Shown here one piece after another: positions 6,808 to 11,850 of a stretch of DNA of 16,086 nucleotides; the first letter of the stretch is position 1, and every line of letters starts with the position of its first letter. The translations under genes were made by a program, and so were the position numbers. The notes under the pieces are model-generated. The model worked only from the letters and a program-made list of their open reading frames with translations, did no database searches and was not told the origin of the DNA. The DNA comes from an uncultured Eubacteriales bacterium (GTDB lineage Bacteria; Bacillota; Clostridia; Peptostreptococcales; Anaerovoracaceae): contig CACYBO010000142.1 in NCBI GenBank assembly GCA_902772685.1, positions 1 to 16,086 of the forward strand, written 5' to 3'.

Positions 6808-6984
6808 CTATTTTTTTGATTCTCGCTGATTCGTTTGTATGGGGTCCTCAAGCCATTCCTTCAGTTCGTCTTTATGCGGAACAACGGCTTTATTCGTTTT
6901 GCTTCTGTCGATGAGCTTCTTCAGGGAGAGAGGCGTCGACAGGACAGCGAGAAGAATTATTATTACAACAATCAGTGTTTTCAT
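6808..6984 (-). CDS. 58-residue membrane-anchored small protein
   Basis: On the minus strand an ATG (complement of 6982-6984) opens a frame of 58 codons ending at TAG (complement of 6808-6810). It begins MKTLIVVIIILLAVLSTPLS, a clear signal-anchor or single transmembrane helix, then a basic stretch LKKLIDRSKTNK and a charged, soluble tail with DELKEWLEDP. An in-frame stop lies two codons upstream, so no longer form exists. No ribosome binding site precedes the ATG, but a perfect TATAAT ends 5 nt before it, so a leaderless transcript is possible. It lies behind and in the same direction as the small acidic-helical gene. Family not recognised. Confidence 0.55.
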   Translation of the reverse strand: MKTLIVVIIILLAVLSTPLSLKKLIDRSKTNKAVVPHKDELKEWLEDPIQTNQRESKK

Positions 6985-6989
6985 CTTAA

Positions 6990-6995
6990 ATTATA
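6990..6995 (-). promoter_or_regulatory. Possible -10 box of the 58-residue gene
   Basis: TATAAT on the minus strand, 5 nt before the ATG. No convincing -35 hexamer is present at 16-18 nt spacing (AAAGGA or GAAAGG occupy that place), so this is only a candidate. Confidence 0.35.
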
Positions 6996-7056
6996 CGGCA
7001 GTATATGCACGTCCTTTCTGTTTCTATTTTAGTAAAATACAGAAGAAAAGGAAAGT

Positions 7057-7074
7057 GATATTGATATTGATATC
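7057..7074. repeat. Three tandem hexamers GATATT/GATATT/GATATC
   Basis: Three consecutive 6-bp units at 7057, 7063 and 7069, the last differing in its final base. They contain the -35 hexamer TTGATA (7067-7072) of the GNAT-led operon, so unit-number changes would alter sequence at the promoter's upstream edge. Confidence 0.6.
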
Positions 7075-7095
7075 TGAGCGGCACCTATATAAAAT
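7067..7095 (+). promoter_or_regulatory. Promoter of the GNAT-AmmeMemoRadiSam-DUF523 operon
   Basis: TTGATA (7067-7072), 17-nt spacer, TAAAAT (7090-7095). The predicted transcription start falls at or next to ATG 7102. That implies either a leaderless mRNA or translation from a later codon. Confidence 0.55.
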
Positions 7096-7101
7096 ATTAT
7101 C

Positions 7102-7596
7102 ATGAACAATACAATCAATTCAGGAAGCAAAATAGAAGTGATGCGCGCGGAGGATGAATGGCAGAGGGCCGGATCCTATTCGGTGCGCATCGAAGGAATG
7201 AACCGTGAGTATCACATTCCCATGCGGGAGGAGATTGATGAGCACGACGGGCCGGGGACGAAGTATATCGTCATCACCGATGACGGATATCCGGTTGCGA
7301 CATGCAGATTTTTTGCGTTGAAAGAGATTCCCGAAGGATCGATGTACGCCGGTCTCAGCAAACTCGCGATGCTCGGGCGCATGGTTGTTCTCCCCGAATA
7401 CCGCGGGAAAGGTCTTGGCGAAAAGACCATGCGCGAGGCTGAACGCTGGATGCGTGAGCTCGGATTTGAGAACATCGGAGTCGACAGCCGTGTGAGCGCC
7501 GTTGGGTTCTATGAAAAGCTGGGCTATCGGATCATTGACCCGAAGGTGATCATCAGCGGTCCGTTTGAGTGCATTTGCATGACAAAGAAACTGTAG
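7102..7596 (+). CDS. GNAT family N-acetyltransferase
   Basis: 164 residues. The core GNAT signature is clear: LGRMVVLPEYRGKGLGEKTM (90-109) with the acetyl-CoA-binding RGKGLG loop, and the final FYEKLGYRI (137-145). The N-terminal KIEVMRAEDEWQRAG belongs to the domain, so ATG 7102 is preferred over ATG 7141, although neither has a proper ribosome binding site. It ends 24 nt before the AmmeMemoRadiSam gene, which does have a strong site, and is probably the first gene of that operon. Substrate unknown; it could modify a small amine or a protein N-terminus. Confidence 0.85.
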   Translation: MNNTINSGSKIEVMRAEDEWQRAGSYSVRIEGMNREYHIPMREEIDEHDGPGTKYIVITDDGYPVATCRFFALKEIPEGSMYAGLSKLAMLGRMVVLPEYRGKGLGEKTMREAERWMRELGFENIGVDSRVSAVGFYEKLGYRIIDPKVIISGPFECICMTKKL

Positions 7597-7620
7597 GATA
7601 AAAGACAGGAGGCAATATCA

Positions 7621-9033
7621 ATGGCCGTAATAGCCGCATATATGGTGCCGCATCCGCCGATGATCGTGCCGGAGATCGGCAGAGGCAGTGAGGCGCAGAT
7701 TGCTGAAACAATAAGCGCGTATGAACAGGTCGCTGATGAAATCGCCGTACTGAAGCCGGAAACGATTATCATCACCAGTCCACACTCAATTATGTACGGA
7801 GACTATTTTCATATTTCACCCGGAAAAAGTGCCAAAGGGTCTTTCTCGGGATTCGGTGCGCCTCAGGTGAAGTTTGAGGTGGACTACGATACGGGGCTGG
7901 TCGATGAGATATGCCGTCTGGCGGACGCGCAGGAGTTTCCTGCGGGGACGCTGGGTGAGCGTGACAAACAGCTGGATCACGGGACGATGGTTCCGCTGTG
8001 GTTTATCGGAAAGGCGTACGCTGCGGCTAACGGCAGCACTTCCGCGGAGCCTTTCAAAGTGATTCGAGTCGGTCTTTCGGGGCTTCCGCTGACGGATCAC
8101 TACAGGATGGGACAGATAATCAGTCAGGCGGCGTCGAACACAGGCAGACGCACCGTAATCGTCGCAAGCGGAGATTTGTCCCACAAGCTGCAGGAATATG
8201 GACCATATGGTTTCGCGGCAGAAGGACCGCAGTACGATGAACGCATCATGGATGTCTGCGGCCGGGGCGCATTCGGAGAGCTGTTCGACTTCAGCGAGGG
8301 CTTCTGCGAGAGCGCAGCGGAGTGCGGGCACAGATCCTTCGTGATCATGGCGGGAGCGTTCGACGGGGTGGAAGTTGAAGCGAAGGCACTGTCCCATCAG
8401 GACGTGACAGGCGTCGGCTACGGTATCTGCACTTTTTATCCGAAGGATCCCGACAGCAGCAGACATTTTCTCGACCGGTATCTGGCGGAGATGGAACAGA
8501 AAATGGCCGTAAAACGCGAACAGGAAGATCCTTACGTGAAACTGGCAAGGCAGTCTCTTGAGAGTTATATACTGAACAGAAAACGCATTGAAATACCGGA
8601 AGGCCTTCCGGCGGAGATGCTCAATGCAAAGGCAGGAGCCTTTGTATCCATACATAAGAACGGCGCACTGCGCGGGTGTATAGGAACGACCGGACCGACA
8701 ACGGACTGCATCGCGAGCGAGATCATAAACAATGCGATCAGTGCCTCCACCAGAGATCCGCGGTTCTCTCCAATCGGACCGGATGAACTCAATCTGCTGG
8801 AAATCAGCGTAGACGTTCTGGGAGAACCTGAAGATATCGATTCCAAAGAACAGCTGGATGTAAAACGCTATGGCGTCATCGTAAGCAGTATGGGTAAGAG
8901 GGGACTGCTTCTTCCTGATTTGGAAGGCGTTGATACGGTGGATCAGCAGATTGAAATTGCAAAGCAGAAGGCAGGCATTCACCGCTTCGAGACGATCAAA
9001 CTCCAGCGTTTTGAAGTAGTGCGGCATGAGTAG
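7621..9033 (+). CDS. amrA: AmmeMemoRadiSam system protein: Memo/LigB-like domain fused to AMMECR1 domain
   Basis: 470 residues; ATG 7621 has AGGAGG at 7607-7612. Residues 1 to about 280 are a Memo/extradiol-dioxygenase (LigB)-like domain: HPPMIVPEIG at 11-20, LDHGTMVPL with His120, and ASGDLSHKL with His188, the positions where this fold binds a metal. Residues from about 301 form an AMMECR1 domain, with the hallmark LRGCIG at 350-355 and the downstream NAISASTRDPRF and ISVDVL strands. In many bacteria these are two genes; here they are one chain, next to the matching radical SAM enzyme. The three-part set is a recognised but biochemically unresolved system. A human Memo homologue and AMMECR1 are known without an agreed bacterial reaction. 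Likely cytosolic; metal content not provable from sequence. Confidence 0.88.
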   Translation: MAVIAAYMVPHPPMIVPEIGRGSEAQIAETISAYEQVADEIAVLKPETIIITSPHSIMYGDYFHISPGKSAKGSFSGFGAPQVKFEVDYDTGLVDEICRLADAQEFPAGTLGERDKQLDHGTMVPLWFIGKAYAAANGSTSAEPFKVIRVGLSGLPLTDHYRMGQIISQAASNTGRRTVIVASGDLSHKLQEYGPYGFAAEGPQYDERIMDVCGRGAFGELFDFSEGFCESAAECGHRSFVIMAGAFDGVEVEAKALSHQDVTGVGYGICTFYPKDPDSSRHFLDRYLAEMEQKMAVKREQEDPYVKLARQSLESYILNRKRIEIPEGLPAEMLNAKAGAFVSIHKNGALRGCIGTTGPTTDCIASEIINNAISASTRDPRFSPIGPDELNLLEISVDVLGEPEDIDSKEQLDVKRYGVIVSSMGKRGLLLPDLEGVDTVDQQIEIAKQKAGIHRFETIKLQRFEVVRHE

Positions 9034-9053
9034 CGCCGGGGCAGGAGTGATTT

Positions 9054-9929
9054 ATGGCGATATGTGAAGTTTGTTTCAGGCACTGTGATATACCCGAAGG
9101 CAGGATTGGCTTTTGCGGGGGACGCGTCTGCAGGGATGGTAAGGTCACCGCCGGCAATTACGGCAGGCTGACGGCGCTCGCTCTCGATCCGATTGAGAAG
9201 AAGCCGCTGCACAGATTCATGCCGGGAAGCATGATTCTTTCGGTGGGCAGTTACGGCTGCAACCTGCGCTGTCCATTCTGCCAGAACTCGAGTATTTCCT
9301 GGTCCGGTGAGGCTTTGCGGATGGCGGACGGCGCAGGCAGTCTGCGCCCGGAGTACGTTTCTCCGGAAACACTGGCCCGGACAGCTGATGTCTATAGGGA
9401 CAAAGGCAATATCGGCGTGGCGTTCACATACAATGAACCGCTCATCGGCTATGAATATGTGCTGGATACGGCCCGGTTAGTACATAAGAACGGTCAGAAG
9501 AACGTTTTAGTGACGAACGGGACAGCGGAACTGCCGGTGCTGGAGAAACTGCTGCCTCATATCGATGCGATGAATATCGATCTGAAAGGTTTTACGGACC
9601 GGTATTACGAGGAAACTCTTGGCGGAAGCCGCACAATGGTGATGGAATTCATAGAGGAGGCGGTGCGGCATTGCCATGTGGAACTGACGACGCTCATCGT
9701 TCCCGGCGAGAATGATACTATTGAAGAGATGAGAGAGATGACCGGATGGATCGCCGGACTCAAAGACGCGGAAGGCAGTACCATAGGAAAAAGCATACCG
9801 CTGCACATCTCGCGGTTTTTCCCGCAGTTCCATATGACGGACAGGTCCCCGACAGAAGTGGATCATATATACAAGTTAGTTGATTTAGCGAGGGATAGGC
9901 TCGACTATGTCTATCCCGGGAACTGCTGA
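9054..9929 (+). CDS. amrS: AmmeMemoRadiSam system radical SAM enzyme
   Basis: 291 residues; ATG 9054 follows AGGAG at 9043-9047, 20 nt after the preceding stop. An N-terminal Cys set (C4, C7, C11, C21) precedes the radical SAM motif CNLRCPFC with C69, C73 and C76 (CxxxCxxC), which binds the 4Fe-4S cluster that cleaves S-adenosylmethionine. NIGVAFTYNEP (residues 119-129) and the later MNIDLKGF strand are typical of the pyruvate-formate-lyase-activase-like branch used by this system. It ends DYVYPGNC, close to the usual end of short members. Probable partner and perhaps activator of the Memo/AMMECR1 protein, but the reaction is not established. Confidence 0.9.
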   Translation: MAICEVCFRHCDIPEGRIGFCGGRVCRDGKVTAGNYGRLTALALDPIEKKPLHRFMPGSMILSVGSYGCNLRCPFCQNSSISWSGEALRMADGAGSLRPEYVSPETLARTADVYRDKGNIGVAFTYNEPLIGYEYVLDTARLVHKNGQKNVLVTNGTAELPVLEKLLPHIDAMNIDLKGFTDRYYEETLGGSRTMVMEFIEEAVRHCHVELTTLIVPGENDTIEEMREMTGWIAGLKDAEGSTIGKSIPLHISRFFPQFHMTDRSPTEVDHIYKLVDLARDRLDYVYPGNC

Positions 9930-9959
9930 TAATAGAACTGGTTTTAGAAGGAGGTCACT

Positions 9960-10421
9960 ATGCTGAAAATTTTGACGAGCGAATGCCTGTACGGCGGAAG
10001 AGTTGTTAGATATGACGGCGGAGAAGTACCGGAAACACATCCGACTTATCTCAAATGGAAGGAAGAAGGCAGGCTCATTCCGATCTGTCCTGAAGTGTTC
10101 GGCGGACTGCCGACACCGCGTCCTGATTCGCAGAGACAGGGAGATAAGGTCACAGCATGTACCGGGGTTGACGTGACAGCAGAGTACACCAAAGGCGCTG
10201 TTGAAGCCGTGCGCCTTGCGAAGGAAAACAACGTGGCATTCTGCATCATGAAGCAGGACAGCCCGTCCTGCGGGAGCAAATTCATTTACGACGGAACATT
10301 TACAGATACTAAGGTCCCCGGGCAGGGTCTGGCCGTCGAAATGCTGCGAGACGCGGGATTCAAGGTCTTTGCAGAGGAAGATATTGACGAAGCAGCCGCA
10401 TATCTTGAGAGCCTGCTGTAA
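9960..10421 (+). CDS. DUF523 / TudS-like protein (possible desulfurase)
   Basis: 153 residues; ATG 9960 with AAGGAGGT at 9948-9955, 30 nt after the radical SAM gene. It matches DUF523 throughout, with three conserved cysteines, C9 (SECLYGG), C43 (ICPEVFGGLPTPR) and C104 (KQDSPSCGS). In the thiouracil desulfurase TudS, three such cysteines hold a 4Fe-4S cluster whose free iron takes the sulfur of the substrate. C67 and C95 are additional. Full length for the stand-alone domain. Position at the end of the AmmeMemoRadiSam operon suggests shared regulation and perhaps related Fe-S or sulfur chemistry. Actual substrate unknown. No plus-strand terminator follows, so some transcription may run into infC. 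Confidence 0.85.
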   Translation: MLKILTSECLYGGRVVRYDGGEVPETHPTYLKWKEEGRLIPICPEVFGGLPTPRPDSQRQGDKVTACTGVDVTAEYTKGAVEAVRLAKENNVAFCIMKQDSPSCGSKFIYDGTFTDTKVPGQGLAVEMLRDAGFKVFAEEDIDEAAAYLESLL

Positions 10422-10453
10422 TATTCCTGAAGTTGTAAGAAATCACTGAAAAA

Positions 10454-10470
10454 ACCCCTTGCAAAGGGGT
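10454..10470. repeat. Inverted repeat overlapping the infC -35 box (terminator-like on the minus strand)
   Basis: ACCCCTT-GCA-AAGGGGT, a perfect 7-bp stem. On the minus strand it is followed by TTTTT, which makes a terminator-like structure; on the plus strand no T-run follows. The infC -35 box TTGCAA (10459-10464) lies across its centre, so it could also be an operator. Confidence 0.5.
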
Positions 10471-10487
10471 CTGCGCTGTGATAATAT
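10459..10487 (+). promoter_or_regulatory. Promoter of the infC-rpmI-rplT operon
   Basis: TTGCAA (10459-10464), 17-nt spacer, extended -10 TGATAATAT (hexamer TAATAT at 10482-10487). Transcription would start near 10494, giving a leader of about 160 nt before the infC start. Confidence 0.75.
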
Positions 10488-10581
10488 ACTCGAGGCAGTA
10501 AGCAGAAGTTATCCGCTTCTCACCTTGGGGGCGCAGGCGCCCGGGTTGATACGAAGATAAAGTCCTTTGAGGATTTTTGTG

Positions 10582-10609
10582 CGCGGATACTTTCTGTATC
10601 CGCGTTTTT
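10582..10609 (+). terminator. Attenuator terminator in the infC leader
   Basis: CGCGGATAC (10582-10590), loop TTTCT, GTATCCGCG (10596-10604), then TTTTT. A perfect 9-bp stem with U-tract located before the infC start, so it regulates rather than ends the operon. Confidence 0.85.
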
Positions 10610-10636
10610 AATGCCGTGATAATACGGCTGAGTACG

Positions 10637-10644
10637 AAGGAGGT
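10637..10644 (+). promoter_or_regulatory. Ribosome binding site that defines the AUA start of infC
   Basis: AAGGAGGT, 8 nt before ATA 10653. The next in-frame ATG, at 10698, is 53 nt away from any comparable site. Confidence 0.8.
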
Positions 10645-10652
10645 ACAGAACA

Positions 10653-11168
10653 ATAGCAAAGGAAGCTTTAATCAACGAAGAAATTCGTGCCAGAGAAATG
10701 AGAGTCATTTCTGCTGATGGAGAGCAGCTTGGTATCATGTCCAGAGATGAGGCGCTCGGTCTTGCCGAGGAGAAAAATCTGGATCTGGTGTGCATCGCTC
10801 CGAAAGCTGAGCCGCCTGTATGCAAGATTCTCGACTACGGGAAGTACAAGTATGATCAGCAAAAGAAAGAGAAAGAAGCCAAGAAAAAGCAGCACACAAC
10901 ACAGATCAAAGAGATCAGGCTGTCAACATTTATTGAAGACCATGACATCATGGTAAAGGCAAAAACCGGAGCAAAGTTCCTGAAGGACGGAAACAAGCTT
11001 AAGGTCAGCCTCAGATTCAGAGGCAGAGAGCGTGACTATGTTTCGAGAGGGCAGGAAGTCATGGAGAAATTTGCTGAGGCCGTCTCAGAAGTAGGCGATA
11101 TTGAAAAGAAGCCTAAGTTCGAAGGCAGAAGTCTCACCATGATACTCACGCCAAAGAGCGACAGATGA
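10653..11168 (+). CDS. infC: Translation initiation factor IF-3, with an AUA start codon
   Basis: 171 residues when started at ATA 10653. The codons between 10653 and the first ATG (10698) read (I/M)[14 protein letters not shown], which is the conserved IF-3 N-terminus (INEEIR), so starting at ATG 10698 would cut into the N-domain. The N-domain runs to about residue 70, then a Lys-rich linker ([12 protein letters not shown]), then the C-domain with KEIRLS and the LRFRGRE motif. IF-3 binds the 30S subunit, keeps it apart from 50S, and rejects non-standard start codons. A rare start on its own gene lets IF-3 repress itself. First gene of the operon, 49 nt before rpmI. Confidence 0.95.
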   Translation: MAKEALINEEIRAREMRVISADGEQLGIMSRDEALGLAEEKNLDLVCIAPKAEPPVCKILDYGKYKYDQQKKEKEAKKKQHTTQIKEIRLSTFIEDHDIMVKAKTGAKFLKDGNKLKVSLRFRGRERDYVSRGQEVMEKFAEAVSEVGDIEKKPKFEGRSLTMILTPKSDR

Positions 11169-11217
11169 TTCGCGCAGATTAAACAGTCAAATTTTTATTA
11201 GCAATAGGGAGGAAGAT

Positions 11218-11415
11218 ATGGCAAACAAGATGAAGTCTCACAGAGGCGCATGCAAAAGATTCAAATTAACAGGTTCAGGAAAAGTAAAGAGAAATAAAGC
11301 ATATAAGAGCCACATTCTTACTAAGAAGAGCCAGAAGAGAAAAAGAGGACTCAGAAAGTCCACTACATTAACTAGTGCAGATCACGGAAGAATCAAAGAA
11401 GTTCTGAGCAAGTAA
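11218..11415 (+). CDS. rpmI: 50S ribosomal protein L35
   Basis: 65 residues, very basic, beginning [20 protein letters not shown] and containing [16 protein letters not shown], the diagnostic L35 pattern. Full length. GGGAGG at 11207-11212 precedes ATG 11218. It sits between infC and rplT, the order conserved in most bacteria, and should be controlled by the same leader attenuator. L35 binds 23S rRNA in the large subunit. Codon use shifts to AGA for Arg and AAA/AAG for Lys, as expected for a highly expressed ribosomal gene. Confidence 0.98.
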   Translation: MANKMKSHRGACKRFKLTGSGKVKRNKAYKSHILTKKSQKRKRGLRKSTTLTSADHGRIKEVLSK

Positions 11416-11427
11416 GGAGGTACGGAA

Positions 11428-11781
11428 ATGGCAAGAGTTAAAAAAGGTTTAAACGCACACAAGAGACATAAGAAAGTACTGAAGATGGCTAAGGGCTTCT
11501 ACGGCTCAAAGCACAGCACATACAGAGCAGCGAAGCCTGCAACAATGAGAGCACTGCGTTCCGCATATGTAGGCCGCAAGAACAAGAAGAGAGATTTCAG
11601 AAAGCTCTGGATCGCAAGAATCAACGCTGCAGCAAGACTGAACGACATGAGCTACTCAAAACTCATCGGCGGACTCAAGAAGGCCGGCGTCGACATCAAC
11701 AGAAAGATGCTTTCAGAGATGGCTATCAGCGACCCGGCTGCATTCGCTGCACTCTGCGAAACAGCAAAGAAAGCAAACTAA
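11428..11781 (+). CDS. rplT: 50S ribosomal protein L20
   Basis: 117 residues, full length for L20. It begins [20 protein letters not shown], carries the [14 protein letters not shown] helix (52-65) and the [20 protein letters not shown] segment (75-94). Start ATG 11428 follows AAGGAGGT 12 nt after rpmI. L20 is needed early in 50S assembly and, in Firmicutes, binds its own leader to end transcription prematurely; the leader at 10494-10652 is the expected target. It is followed by the operon terminator. Confidence 0.98.
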   Translation: MARVKKGLNAHKRHKKVLKMAKGFYGSKHSTYRAAKPATMRALRSAYVGRKNKKRDFRKLWIARINAAARLNDMSYSKLIGGLKKAGVDINRKMLSEMAISDPAAFAALCETAKKAN

Positions 11782-11803
11782 ACAGCTTTATATGGCGTCA
11801 GAC

Positions 11804-11834
11804 GAGAAGGTTCCAACCGAACCTTCTCTTTTTT
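11804..11834 (+). terminator. Terminator of the infC-rpmI-rplT operon
   Basis: GAGAAGGTTC (11804-11813), loop CAACC, GAACCTTCTC (11819-11828), followed by TTTTTT. A perfect 10-bp stem with U-tract. Confidence 0.92.
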
Positions 11835-11835
11835 G

Positions 11836-11844
11836 TGGTACAAT
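11836..11844 (+). promoter_or_regulatory. Extended -10 promoter of the GTPase-nuclease gene
   Basis: TGGTACAAT: an extended -10 motif with hexamer TACAAT at 11839-11844, directly after the T-run of the rplT terminator. No clear -35 box; the terminator stem occupies that place. The predicted start of transcription coincides with ATG 11851. Confidence 0.5.
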
Positions 11845-11850
11845 ACGGGC

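Larger units (their letters stand above)
10494..10652 (+). promoter_or_regulatory. infC leader, probable L20-type attenuator
   Basis: An untranslated leader of about 160 nt in the position of the Firmicutes L20 leader, where ribosomal protein L20 binds the mRNA and causes early termination. Visible elements in order: hairpin AGAAG/CTTCT (10504-10520); GC-rich hairpin GGGCG-CAGG-CGCCC (10529-10542); an AAAGTCCT/AGGATTTT hairpin with loop TTG ending in a T-run (about 10559-10577); and the main terminator at 10582-10609. TATCCGC at 10510-10516 equals the descending arm of that terminator and could pair with its ascending arm GCGGATA (10583-10589), acting as antiterminator. I have not verified the L20 motif by covariance search. 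Confidence 0.7.

Noticed and set aside
6835..7105. Two overlapping plus-strand open frames (65 and 88 codons) upstream of the GNAT gene
   Set aside because: No ribosome binding sites, low-complexity Ser/Phe-rich products; the minus-strand 58-codon frame across the same bases has a much more protein-like pattern.
7816..9027. 403-codon open frame on the minus strand opposite the Memo/AMMECR1 gene
   Set aside because: Same reason: the plus strand encodes well-defined domains and the antisense product has an implausible composition.
10454..10470. Plus-strand terminator for the DUF523 operon
   Set aside because: The hairpin is strong but no T-run follows on the plus strand; the T-run is on the opposite strand only.
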